A stretch of 31,272 nucleotides of DNA, taken from UBA5287 sp041672395 (GTDB lineage Bacteria; Bacteroidota; Bacteroidia; Bacteroidales; Dysgonomonadaceae). The DNA lies in the NCBI GenBank assembly GCA_041672395.1, contig JBAYZS010000024.1, forward strand, positions 1 through 31,272, in the 5' to 3' direction. Each line of letters starts with the position of its first letter. The stretch's first letter is position 1. The notes under the pieces were generated by a model, which saw only the letters and a list, made by a program, of their open reading frames with translations, searched no databases and was not told the origin of the DNA. Positions 1 to 7,708 of this stretch are shown here, one piece after another. The translations under genes were made by a program, and so were the position numbers.

Positions 1-943
1 CTTTTTCAAAGGCTTTGTCGGCTGCCTGTGTCATCAATGTTGTCTTCCCGTCCAGATTTGAATAGGCATGATTTAATTGGGGATCATCAAAGTTATTATA
101 ACCAAGCGAAGTATTGATCAAATCAATTCCCATACTATCGGCGAATTCTACTGCTCTAATCCAATAATCTTCTTCAACAGGAAACTCAGATCTTGTATCT
201 TCTGAACGTAAAAGCAGATAATCGGCTTCTGAAGCTGATCCAATCATTTCATTGGGTAAGTTTGTGACCATTGTTGACAAAACTCTTGTTCCGTGATCGC
301 TTGAATTGAAAATTGTTCCGTTTGATACAAAATCCGAAATTCCATTGAGACGAATATTATCAAACAACGGAATGACATCGGCATTGGTAAAACCGGCGTC
401 GATGATGGCTATATTCATACCTTTGCCTCTAAAACCTGACAGTACAAGGTTTTCAGCGTTATGCAATCCATATTGCCTTTTTGTGGAACCAAAATAAGAT
501 GTTGAATCTAGTGTTTCTTCACATGGAACTTTTAAAAGTCTTGGTCTTATATCTTTATTATGGTTATTCCCTTCTCCCCTCCAAACATATTCCACTTTTT
601 CTACAAAGGGTAATTTAGCAATAGACTCAATCCGGGTGCTATCTTCCACTTTAACAACCATTAAATCAAACCATTTACTAAATGAAACTACATCAGCACC
701 TGCGTTTTGCACCATCATGAAGTAATCTTCATCGATTGGAAAATCCGTTGAATCAATCAGCACATTCTGAATGGTTTTCCTTTCAATAGCCTCTTTGGTC
801 AGAAACTCTTCTGGTCTTGAAATTGAATAATCGGTTGTTCCCTTGTCTGTTAAATATACACGGAACATATAGTTTATAGGGATTGTCTGTCCCGATAACA
901 ACATTGCTATGAAAAGAAAAAGTAAAGTTATAAATGGTTTCAT
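1..943 (-). CDS. S8 (subtilisin-like) serine peptidase, N-terminal part only
   Basis: The reading frame is open from the ATG at 943 to the window edge, giving 314 residues; the C-terminus lies outside the window. A signal peptide is visible (MKPFITLLFLFIAMLLSGQ), so the product is exported. Residues about 25-140 form a pro-region of the kind seen in Bacteroidetes S8 proteins (RPEEFLTKEAIERK). The catalytic aspartate is D182 in NIAIIDAGF and the catalytic histidine is H217 in DHGTRV. NTSLGYN fits the substrate-binding strand. The catalytic serine would lie beyond the edge, so its absence here is not evidence of decay. Family members often carry a C-terminal type IX secretion signal, which cannot be checked here. 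The gene has its own -7 promoter element at 970-977 and lies just after the terminator of the preceding operon. Family assignment is solid; the substrate is unknown. Confidence 0.9.
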   Translation of the reverse strand, partial: MKPFITLLFLFIAMLLSGQTIPINYMFRVYLTDKGTTDYSISRPEEFLTKEAIERKTIQNVLIDSTDFPIDEDYFMMVQNAGADVVSFSKWFDLMVVKVEDSTRIESIAKLPFVEKVEYVWRGEGNNHNKDIRPRLLKVPCEETLDSTSYFGSTKRQYGLHNAENLVLSGFRGKGMNIAIIDAGFTNADVIPLFDNIRLNGISDFVSNGTIFNSSDHGTRVLSTMVTNLPNEMIGSASEADYLLLRSEDTRSEFPVEEDYWIRAVEFADSMGIDLINTSLGYNNFDDPQLNHAYSNLDGKTTLMTQAADKAFEK

Positions 944-969
944 CGCTCGTTTGAAAATAGTTATAGCAA

Positions 970-977
970 CAAATGTA
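970..977 (-). promoter_or_regulatory. -7 promoter element of the S8 peptidase gene
   Basis: Reads TACATTTG on the minus strand, an exact match to the Bacteroidetes -7 consensus TAnnTTTG, 26 bases before the start codon. I see no well-placed TTTG at -33. Confidence 0.6.
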
Positions 978-990
978 AGCATGTTTTTCC

Positions 991-1031
991 AAAAAGAAAA
1001 AAGACGTAATTCATATTTCTATGATTACGCC
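991..1031 (-). terminator. Rho-independent terminator of the flippase-pepD-64aa operon
   Basis: On the minus strand GGCGTAATCATA pairs with TATGAATTACGTC (one bulge, one G-U pair) around a GAAA loop, followed directly by a run of six T, then C and more T. It lies 40 bases after the stop codon of the 64-residue membrane protein gene. Confidence 0.75.
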
Positions 1032-1070
1032 TTTCTGTTACATTAATATTTAAGGAATCTATACAAAAAA

Positions 1071-1265
1071 TTACTTGAATCTGTTTCGGATTTCGTGCTT
1101 ACGTTTCAAAATGAAATATAGCAGAATTGCCATCACAACACATGCGGCTATTATACCCCAGAACTCAAGCCAGTTACCCGATGCTTGATATTGCGGATAA
1201 GTTATTGCTGCCATCACAAGTGCATAAATAACAAGAATAACAGGTAATATTTTATATGATTTCAT
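1071..1265 (-). CDS. Small two-helix membrane protein, function unknown
   Basis: A 64-residue protein with two hydrophobic segments, about residues 6-24 (ILPVILVIYALVMAAITYP) and 33-53 (LEFWGIIAACVVMAILLYFIL), followed by a strongly basic tail (KRKHEIRNRFK). The charge pattern suggests both ends are cytoplasmic with a short outside loop. I do not recognise a named family. It follows pepD by 10 bases and precedes a clear terminator, so it is the last gene of that operon. The short spacing and a well-formed terminator right after it argue that it is a real gene rather than a chance frame. No function is proposed. Confidence 0.7.
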   Translation of the reverse strand: MKSYKILPVILVIYALVMAAITYPQYQASGNWLEFWGIIAACVVMAILLYFILKRKHEIRNRFK

Positions 1266-1275
1266 AAAGATTCTA

Positions 1276-2739
1276 TTATCCTATTTGTTCTAAAATGGAA
1301 ACAAGATAATCATAGTTCTTTTCTACTGATGATATTTCAACTCGCTCGTCTGGCGAATGGGCTCCCGTAATTGTGGGACCAAATGAAACAGTATCAAGTT
1401 TCTGATCTACATTAGATTGGATGATTCCACATTCAAGACCTGCGTGAATAACAATTACTTGGGGACGTTTGTTATATTTATCAAGATAAATCATCTCCAT
1501 CGTTTTGAGTAATTCAGAATTTGCATTTGGCTGCCATCCTGGATAAGAACCGTCAACAATTACTTTTGCACCTGCCAATGAATAAAGACTTTCTAGTGAT
1601 GAACAAACCGAGTCCTTTTTACTTTCTGATGAACTGCGAACAAGATATTTAACTTCAATCTTTCCTTCTGTTGATTCTACAAGTGCAAGATTTAATGAAC
1701 TTTCAACCACGCCCTGAAAATCGGAAATCATGCTGATTACCCCATTAGGACTTGCTTCTATCGAATTGATCAGGTCGTCTTGAATTTCCTCAGGAATCAG
1801 TGATGTTGGCATATCAACTAGTTCTGCTTTTAATGAGATTCCATCTTCTACTCCTGAATATTCTTCGCGGAACAGTGATTCATATTCTGCAATCAAATCT
1901 ACAAGGTCGTCCGATAGCTGTTCGGGAATCGATAGAACAACAAATGATTCGCGCGGAATGGCATTTCTAAGAGATCCACCTTTCACACTTACCAATCGGG
2001 CTTCGTAATTTGCTATTACATCCTTCAGAAAACGATTCATCAGTTTATTAGCATTTGCACGACCTAAATGAATCTGAGTTCCTGAGTGACCGCCCTTCAA
2101 TCCGCGTAAACTTACTTTATAGGCGACATCTCCTTTATCAATATTTTCATCTTGTTTGAATTCAAAAACTGCTGTAACATCTGCACCTCCTGCACATCCA
2201 ACGGTGAGTTCACCTTCTTCTTCAGTATCAAGATTTAGCATAAGACTTCCTTTTAGAAATCCTTTTTCTAATCCAAAAGCACCGTTCATGCCTACTTCTT
2301 CATCTATAGTAAAAAAACCTTCAATAGGTGCATGTTTCAGAGAATCATCTTCCAGTACTGCCATTATCATTGCGACTCCAATTCCATTATCGGCTCCAAG
2401 AGTAGTTGAAAGTGCGGTAACTGCTGTTCCATCAATCTTTGTACCAATTGGATCTTTAGAGAAATCGTGATCTACATCTGCATTTTTCTGAGGCACCATA
2501 TCAAGATGCGATTGCAGAATAATGGTTTGTTTGCCTTCATAACCTTTTGATGCTGGCTTTTTAATTAACACATTACCCACTTTGTCTTGCACTGTTTCCA
2601 ATCCAAGCGATTTACCAAAATTCATTACATACTTTGTAACTTTCTCCATTTGACCGGTTGGTCTGGGAATCTGTGTCAAATCATAAAAGTGTTGCCAAAC
2701 CCTTTCAGGTTTTAAACTTAGAATTTCTGCTTTAGCCAT
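1276..2739 (-). CDS. pepD: Aminoacyl-histidine dipeptidase (PepD, M20 family)
   Basis: A 487-residue cytosolic di-zinc peptidase of family M20C that cleaves Xaa-His and other dipeptides. Metal and catalytic residues fall at the positions expected for PepD: H78 and D80 in LQSHLDMVPQ, D117 in LGADNGIG, the general base E147 with E148 in DEEVGMNG, D171 in LNLDTEEEG, and H461 in GAHSPDERV. The lid-domain motif GGHSGTQIHLGRANA is also present. Length is normal for the family. It starts 24 bases after the stop of the flippase-like gene and is followed at 10 bases by the 64-residue membrane protein gene, so all three are probably co-transcribed. The usual role is recycling peptides taken up as nutrients. 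Nothing is missing or broken. Confidence 0.95.
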   Translation of the reverse strand: MAKAEILSLKPERVWQHFYDLTQIPRPTGQMEKVTKYVMNFGKSLGLETVQDKVGNVLIKKPASKGYEGKQTIILQSHLDMVPQKNADVDHDFSKDPIGTKIDGTAVTALSTTLGADNGIGVAMIMAVLEDDSLKHAPIEGFFTIDEEVGMNGAFGLEKGFLKGSLMLNLDTEEEGELTVGCAGGADVTAVFEFKQDENIDKGDVAYKVSLRGLKGGHSGTQIHLGRANANKLMNRFLKDVIANYEARLVSVKGGSLRNAIPRESFVVLSIPEQLSDDLVDLIAEYESLFREEYSGVEDGISLKAELVDMPTSLIPEEIQDDLINSIEASPNGVISMISDFQGVVESSLNLALVESTEGKIEVKYLVRSSSESKKDSVCSSLESLYSLAGAKVIVDGSYPGWQPNANSELLKTMEMIYLDKYNKRPQVIVIHAGLECGIIQSNVDQKLDTVSFGPTITGAHSPDERVEISSVEKNYDYLVSILEQIG

Positions 2740-2763
2740 AATATATAATTTTAAATTTGTTCA

Positions 2764-3795
2764 TTATTCTGTGGTCTTAACTGATTCTTCTGTTATCACT
2801 GTTTTCACATTGTTCCTTTTCACATAAGGCATCGCAATAACACCAAACAAGCCATAAAGAATTGTCCATACTGATTGAATTGCGAAAACTGCAAATGCAA
2901 AAGCACTGGCATTGGCATTTGAAACACCCAGAATTATCAATGATGAGATTACCATAAAATGCCACGCGCCCATTCCGCCTTGCACAGGAACTGCTACGCC
3001 TACATTGCTCATGGCAAAGACAATTAATCCGGCCACCCATCCAAGGTTGTTTGTGAAATCAAACGCAAAGAAACAAATGTAAAAGTACAGATAAAAACAC
3101 AACCAAAGAAGTATTGTGTACAAAATAATTTTGCGTTTGTTTTTCATATGTGCCACTAAATTCAGATCACGTTTTATTTCTGTAAAGAAACTCTGAATCT
3201 TTCTCACAAAAATGGTATGTTTGAAGGTGGTAAAAAGTAAAACAAATGCCAATATGATGAGCCCAACAATTACATACAACCACACTGATGACAGCATGTT
3301 CTTTAAGTTTTCTGTATACTGGGGTGTATCTTTGAAATAGGAGATAAAAAAGTCGAAAGATAAAACAATACTCAGAACAAGAATAAAGATTGACATTACC
3401 AGATCGAGCACTTTATCTACCAGAAAGGTTTCAAAAGTCTTCGCGAAAGGTATTTTATCAAACTTGGAAACTGCGCCACAACGCCAAAAATCGCCGGCTC
3501 TAGGCAACAAATAATTCACAGCATAATTTCCAAGCGTAGCAAACACAACACTTTGTCTTTTAGGATGATAATTAAATGCTTTCATGAATAGTCCCCAACG
3601 CAAACCACGTAAAACATTACCTATCAACCCAAAAATGAGCGATCCGGCAATAATCTTAAAGTTGACTCCCTTTATAATTTCCCATAACTCATTAAAGTCT
3701 GTTTTCCTGTATAGGACCCATAAAATACCAATTCCCAGTAAAAAAGTTATGAGAGTCTTTAGAATATCTTTAGCAGTTTTTGAATTCATCTTCAT
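2764..3795 (-). CDS. Flippase-like LPG_synthase_TM (UPF0104) membrane protein
   Basis: A 343-residue polytopic membrane protein with about eight hydrophobic helices, beginning at residues 10-27 (DILKTLITFLLGIGILWVLY). The motifs GLIGNVLRGLRWGLF, NYAVNYLLPRAGDFWRCGAV and VPVQGGMGAWHF are typical of the lysylphosphatidylglycerol synthetase TM region (PF03706), the part that acts as a lipid flippase in MprF. No synthase domain is attached, so it is a stand-alone TM module. ATG at 3795 was chosen; a second ATG two codons on is equally possible. It is the first gene of an operon with pepD and has a -7 element at 3828-3835. The family is clear, but the lipid moved, if any, cannot be read from the sequence. 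Confidence 0.82.
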   Translation of the reverse strand: MKMNSKTAKDILKTLITFLLGIGILWVLYRKTDFNELWEIIKGVNFKIIAGSLIFGLIGNVLRGLRWGLFMKAFNYHPKRQSVVFATLGNYAVNYLLPRAGDFWRCGAVSKFDKIPFAKTFETFLVDKVLDLVMSIFILVLSIVLSFDFFISYFKDTPQYTENLKNMLSSVWLYVIVGLIILAFVLLFTTFKHTIFVRKIQSFFTEIKRDLNLVAHMKNKRKIILYTILLWLCFYLYFYICFFAFDFTNNLGWVAGLIVFAMSNVGVAVPVQGGMGAWHFMVISSLIILGVSNANASAFAFAVFAIQSVWTILYGLFGVIAMPYVKRNNVKTVITEESVKTTE

Positions 3796-3827
3796 TGTTC
3801 AAACCAATAACGAGTATCAAAGATAGA

Positions 3828-3835
3828 AGATTTTA
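3828..3835 (-). promoter_or_regulatory. -7 promoter element of the flippase-pepD operon
   Basis: Reads TATCTTTG on the minus strand, 32 bases before the start codon, matching TAnnTTTG. It is divergent from the ksgA promoter about 100 bases away. Confidence 0.65.
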
Positions 3836-3932
3836 AAGCATTTTTCTATTAAAATGATAAGAAACTTGAAGAATTAAACAATCTATGTAACTTAAAATTG
3901 CACATCTTAAGGCGATTATTGGTAAAATTAGT

Positions 3933-3940
3933 TACCTTTG
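3933..3940 (+). promoter_or_regulatory. -7 promoter element of ksgA
   Basis: TACCTTTG matches the Bacteroidetes -7 consensus and lies 37 bases before the chosen ksgA start. No convincing -33 element at the usual spacing. Confidence 0.6.
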
Positions 3941-3977
3941 CGACAAATTTGACAGGGAAAAATTAGTATTGATATTT

Positions 3978-4766
3978 ATGTTTCCAGTAAAACCTAAGAA
4001 AAGTCTGGGTCAGCATTTCCTTAAAGACGAGACTATCGCTGAAAGAATCGCCTCCACACTTGATGGTTTTGGACAACTTCCTGTGCTGGAAGTGGGTCCG
4101 GGAACTGGTGTACTGACACGTTGGCTGTTAAATAAAAGCAAAGATCTTACTGTGGTTGAATTAGACAGGGAATCAATTGCATATTTAAATCAACATTTCC
4201 CTGAATTAAAGGGTAGAATTATTGAGAAAGATTTTCTGAAACTGGATTTGAAACAGTTATACGGCGATAAGCCTTTCTGTGTTATTGGCAACTATCCGTA
4301 TAATATTTCGTCACAGATATTTTTCAAGGTACTGAATTATAAAAACACCATTCCCTGCTGTTCTGGGATGATTCAAAAAGAGGTAGCCGAACGGTTGACG
4401 GCATCTCCGGGCAGTAAAACATATGGTATTTTAAGTGTGCTTTTACAAGTGTGGTATGATGTTGAATATTTATTCACAGTGAGCGAGCAGGCTTTCATTC
4501 CACCACCAAAAGTGAAATCGGCAGTTGTGAGGTTGACGCGCAACAAAAGACAACAAATGGATTGCGATGAAAAGCTTTTTAAAACGGTTGTAAAAACAGG
4601 TTTTAATCAACGTCGCAAAATGTTGCGTAACTCACTCAAGTCATTACTTTCAGAAGGAGACCAATTCCCTGAAAATGAAATGTTTGAAAAGCGACCTGAA
4701 CAGCTCTCGATTGCACAATTTGAAGAATTGACCAACTTGCTCATGCCGTTGGTTAAAATGAACTGA
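3978..4766 (+). CDS. rsmA: 16S rRNA (adenine-1518/1519-N6)-dimethyltransferase KsgA/RsmA
   Basis: Methylates two adjacent adenines in helix 45 of 16S rRNA late in 30S assembly, using S-adenosylmethionine. The protein of 262 residues opens with the family signature KPKKSLGQHFLKD. The SAM-binding glycine loop is EVGPGTG (residues 38-44), and the catalytic motif IV NYPYNIS begins at N105. The C-terminal domain keeps FNQRRKMLRNSLKS. The frame could start at a TTG at 3969, but the ATG at 3978 gives the conserved N-terminus directly and is preferred. The gene is followed 28 bases later by a corA-type gene on the same strand; that pairing does not suggest a joint role. Confidence 0.95.
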   Translation: MFPVKPKKSLGQHFLKDETIAERIASTLDGFGQLPVLEVGPGTGVLTRWLLNKSKDLTVVELDRESIAYLNQHFPELKGRIIEKDFLKLDLKQLYGDKPFCVIGNYPYNISSQIFFKVLNYKNTIPCCSGMIQKEVAERLTASPGSKTYGILSVLLQVWYDVEYLFTVSEQAFIPPPKVKSAVVRLTRNKRQQMDCDEKLFKTVVKTGFNQRRKMLRNSLKSLLSEGDQFPENEMFEKRPEQLSIAQFEELTNLLMPLVKMN

Positions 4767-4794
4767 ATTAGTCACCGTAATAAAACTGATCGTA

Positions 4795-5739
4795 ATGGCC
4801 GAATTAAAACTCTTTTATCACAAAGACGGCGTAATCAGATTAAGCCGGAGCATCGATTTCCTCAAATCGAACCCGATTCAGAATTTTTTGTGGATCGATC
4901 TAATGGATGTGGATGAAGAAATTGAAAACGAGTTAGAAGATTTCCTTAAGATTTACATTCAGGAAGAAGAGGAAATGATTGAGATTGAGATGTCATCGCG
5001 ATTCATAGAAACGAACGATACAATGGTGGTGAACTCTAACTTCCTCCTCTCAAACTTTGAGATGGAGCCAGTTTCCTTTATTCTTAAAAACAGTATTCTA
5101 GTAACTGTTAGAAGTCAGGAATTGATATCTTTTCATGAAACGGTGAAACGCATTTCGGCAAATCCAAAAAACTATCCTACCGGTGCAGATGTGCTTATTG
5201 CATTGTTTGAAACACGCGTAGATTTTGATGCGGATATGATTGAGGATATGACTCAAAAGACGACCCAACTCAGTAACAGTTTGAGTATGCAGGAAGCCGA
5301 TAAGGATTTGTTGTCTGAGATCAAGAACTTGCAGGAAAAAACAATGTTGCTCAGAGAAAACATTATCGACAAACAGCGCACAGTGGCCAGCATGTTGCGC
5401 AGTGATTTTATTCCCACGTCAATGCATCCCAAACTTTCGATGATAATAAAGGATATAAACTCACTTGTTGAGCACGTCAAATTTAGCTTTGACCGTCTGG
5501 ATTATTTGCAGGACACCTTTCTTGGATATGTAAACATCGACCAAAATAAGATCATCAAGATATTCACTATCATGTCTGTTATCTTTATGCCTCCAACGCT
5601 TATTGCCAGTATTTATGGAATGAACTTTAAATTTATGCCCGAAATGGACTTGGAATGGGGATATCCTATTGCTATTGGGTTAATGGTACTTTCCGTACTA
5701 ATCATTCTACTTATTTTCAAGAGAAAGAAGTGGCTGTGA
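4795..5739 (+). CDS. corA: CorA-family magnesium/cobalt transporter
   Basis: A 314-residue inner-membrane divalent cation channel. The long N-terminal cytoplasmic part is rich in acidic and helical sequence (EIENELEDFLKIYIQEEEEM), as in the CorA funnel. Two transmembrane helices sit at the C-terminus, with the selectivity motif YGMN (G275-M276-N277) at the end of the first. After the motif comes FKFMPEMDLEWGYP, the outside loop, then the second helix and a basic KRKKWL tail. Length matches CorA. It lies 28 bases after ksgA and has no promoter of its own that I can see, so it is probably read through from ksgA. Magnesium is the likely ion, but CorA-like proteins can also carry cobalt, nickel or zinc. 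Confidence 0.92.
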   Translation: MAELKLFYHKDGVIRLSRSIDFLKSNPIQNFLWIDLMDVDEEIENELEDFLKIYIQEEEEMIEIEMSSRFIETNDTMVVNSNFLLSNFEMEPVSFILKNSILVTVRSQELISFHETVKRISANPKNYPTGADVLIALFETRVDFDADMIEDMTQKTTQLSNSLSMQEADKDLLSEIKNLQEKTMLLRENIIDKQRTVASMLRSDFIPTSMHPKLSMIIKDINSLVEHVKFSFDRLDYLQDTFLGYVNIDQNKIIKIFTIMSVIFMPPTLIASIYGMNFKFMPEMDLEWGYPIAIGLMVLSVLIILLIFKRKKWL

Positions 5740-5925
5740 TTATTTAAGGTAGGATATGAATGTTATCTTTTCAACTTTTGATGTGAGAATCATCGAAAAT
5801 TCCTAAGAAAAATGTGAGAAGAGCATTGGAGTTACAACAGGACTATTTCGGAAAATGGTGAGACCATGGTGAGAGGAGCGTCGAAGTAATTACGGAGCAA
5901 AAAAGCAATTAGTCAATGCCAATTC
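5740..5925. repeat. Noncoding gap with four GTGAGA-headed imperfect repeats
   Basis: The gap between the convergent corA and acetyltransferase genes has no coding frame longer than about 16 codons and no T-tailed hairpin. GTGAGA occurs at 5783, 5814, 5858 and 5869. The units at 5814-5843 and 5869-5898 align over 30 bases with roughly two thirds identity (GTGAGARGAGC followed by RTYGRAGT). A short ATGGT/ACCAT hairpin lies between them. What the repeats do is unknown. Confidence 0.4.
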
Positions 5926-6810
5926 TTATTCAAGCATGAAATTAATCTGCGGTTTCTTTTCGGGGAAAGTAAGTCTGAATTCAATATCAAGTCCAGAAGT
6001 ATGGTAACCAAGCAGCAGTTGTGCCAGCAACTGGATGTCTACTTCTGTAAACTTGCCCGAATGTGAGGGATTTTTCTCCACATGACCCATATGACACATA
6101 AACCCTGCATTATTCATAGGTAAAAGCTCATCAACAACTGAAAGGTTGAATGCTTTTTCGGGATGAGCCGTCACAAAATGTTGCAACATTTGCTCAGCAT
6201 CAATAATGCGCGCCATGCCCCTCAAATTCTTTTTTGGTGGAAAATGAAAAAGTGTTGCTTCGTCAACAATATCAATAAAATCTTCAAAAGTCTTTTGCAC
6301 AGTCATATCCCAATGCCTGAACTTTTCGTGAAACACCTTATAGGCTGCTTCTAAGTCCATTGAGTTCCTGTGTATAAGCTCATTAAGGTTAGGCAACTCT
6401 TCTGTTCCGGCATCAAAAGTCTGCGCAAAACCATATTGCTTGTAAAACTCAAGCAGCCAATCTTCTTGTGGCACAAGGATTGCGAGTGGAATATTTTTCT
6501 GCGACAGTTCTTCGAGCGCCTGATTTAACAGCTCGCCCATGTAACCTTTTTTACGATATTCAGGAAGTGTACAAACGCCTGCAATGTATGTAACGGGAAT
6601 TTCAATGTCGCAAAAGGTAAAATTGTATGATAACATTTGCAAAGATGACACAGCTTTATCGTCAATAAAATATGCCAAAGTATTTTCATCGCGGTATTTA
6701 CGTTCGAAATACAGATCCATATAATTATCGGGATCTCCAAAAACGGTTTTCCACATATCACGGATCTGATCTCGCGACGATGCATCGGCATATCTGATAA
6801 ACTGACTCAT
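5926..6810 (-). CDS. GNAT acetyltransferase, Eis-like with C-terminal SCP2-type domain
   Basis: A 294-residue soluble protein. Residues about 1-135 are a GNAT acetyltransferase fold: the acetyl-CoA binding stretch is VCTLPEYRKKGYMGELLNQAL, with the pyrophosphate-loop RKKGYMG. Residues about 190-294 (RIIDAEQMLQHF, MNNAGFMC, FTEVDIQLLAQLLLGY) resemble the sterol-carrier-like domain at the end of Eis-type acetyltransferases. It is shorter than mycobacterial Eis (about 400 residues), mainly in the middle domain. The ATG abuts the stop codon of the LPG_synthase_C gene with no gap, so the two are translationally coupled. The substrate is unknown; amino groups of small molecules or peptides would fit the family. 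Confidence 0.82.
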   Translation of the reverse strand: MSQFIRYADASSRDQIRDMWKTVFGDPDNYMDLYFERKYRDENTLAYFIDDKAVSSLQMLSYNFTFCDIEIPVTYIAGVCTLPEYRKKGYMGELLNQALEELSQKNIPLAILVPQEDWLLEFYKQYGFAQTFDAGTEELPNLNELIHRNSMDLEAAYKVFHEKFRHWDMTVQKTFEDFIDIVDEATLFHFPPKKNLRGMARIIDAEQMLQHFVTAHPEKAFNLSVVDELLPMNNAGFMCHMGHVEKNPSHSGKFTEVDIQLLAQLLLGYHTSGLDIEFRLTFPEKKPQINFMLE

Positions 6811-7707
6811 TTATTGCTTTAATTTAAGAATACTTTTTTCTAAAAGTATATCGGGTTGATAAGACATTTTTGCTTTTCTCAGCGATTCATATCCCATGTC
6901 TTCCTCTCGGTTAATATAGTTAAAACCAGATGCTTCGTGTTCAACAAACTGCTGATTTATAATTGAATACGCTCCATTGATATTTGTAAAAGCCTTTTCT
7001 GCATGAACAATAAATGTGTCATCGGTTAATGGACGACCAAGGGTAAAAGCTGCAATTTTACCATCAACCATTATTACACCTCCTCGCAAATCCAACTCTT
7101 TAAACTGAGTCAGGAAAGTACTTGTGGTAATATAATCGAGTTCAAGCGATTCGTCGTGACTTTCAAGATTAATATCTATCCAATCGCGCAACATTTTCCT
7201 GCATTTTTCCAAATATTCGGGATGATCGACAAGTGATTGGTATTCCCAATTGTTTTCTTTTTTAAAACGATTGATATGGTTACGCTTGCTCTGAAGTTTC
7301 TTTCCATTGAGATGAATGAGCTTCTCTGATGTATAAATATAATCGAATCCGCTACGAACAGGGATTTTCTCAAACATACCGGGCATTGAAGTTTCAATGT
7401 TTGTCCACATCCGCTCTGTTACACCTGACATTGAAAACTTTTGAGTACAACCGCAATCATTCATCAAGACCTCTATTGCTGGTTTTAAATCTCCTTGTCC
7501 ATAGGGGATCAGATAAGAACAACCTCCGTTATCAACAGTAAACTTTACTAACAGGAAATTATTCCATTCTGCATATGAGGTGTTGAACTTATGCGACCAA
7601 CCATATAAATTGGAAAAACAACATTCGGACGACCTGTAGGTATTCCCTTCAAGTAATCGGTCTATCGTGGATTTATCTTCAAGCGTGATTTTCTTAAATT
7701 CTAACAT
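6811..7707 (-). CDS. LPG_synthase_C (DUF2156) domain protein, soluble
   Basis: A 298-residue cytosolic protein covered by the domain that in MprF transfers an amino acid from aminoacyl-tRNA to phosphatidylglycerol (PF09924, a double GNAT-like fold). Visible marks are GKKLQSKRNHINRFKK in the middle and NREEDMGYESLRKAKMSYQP near the end. There is no membrane segment, so the flippase half of MprF is absent from this chain. The frame extends upstream to 7731, but the ATG at 7707 gives the natural N-terminus MLEFKKITLED and sits one base after the trpS stop. Downstream it abuts the GNAT gene. Stand-alone copies are common in Bacteroidetes; their acceptor substrate is not known to me. Lysyl/alanyl transfer is inference from the fold only. 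Confidence 0.82.
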   Translation of the reverse strand: MLEFKKITLEDKSTIDRLLEGNTYRSSECCFSNLYGWSHKFNTSYAEWNNFLLVKFTVDNGGCSYLIPYGQGDLKPAIEVLMNDCGCTQKFSMSGVTERMWTNIETSMPGMFEKIPVRSGFDYIYTSEKLIHLNGKKLQSKRNHINRFKKENNWEYQSLVDHPEYLEKCRKMLRDWIDINLESHDESLELDYITTSTFLTQFKELDLRGGVIMVDGKIAAFTLGRPLTDDTFIVHAEKAFTNINGAYSIINQQFVEHEASGFNYINREEDMGYESLRKAKMSYQPDILLEKSILKLKQ

Positions 7708-7708
7708 A

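Noticed and set aside
1..943. S8 peptidase as a pseudogene lacking its catalytic serine
   Set aside because: The frame is open to the window edge and the serine is expected beyond it; nothing shows decay.
2156..2470. 104-codon plus-strand frame opposite pepD
   Set aside because: Low-complexity Ser/Pro antisense product; the metal-site residues of PepD are encoded on the other strand here.
3969..3977. Earlier TTG start for ksgA
   Set aside because: It adds only three residues not found in the conserved family N-terminus; ATG at 3978 is adequate.
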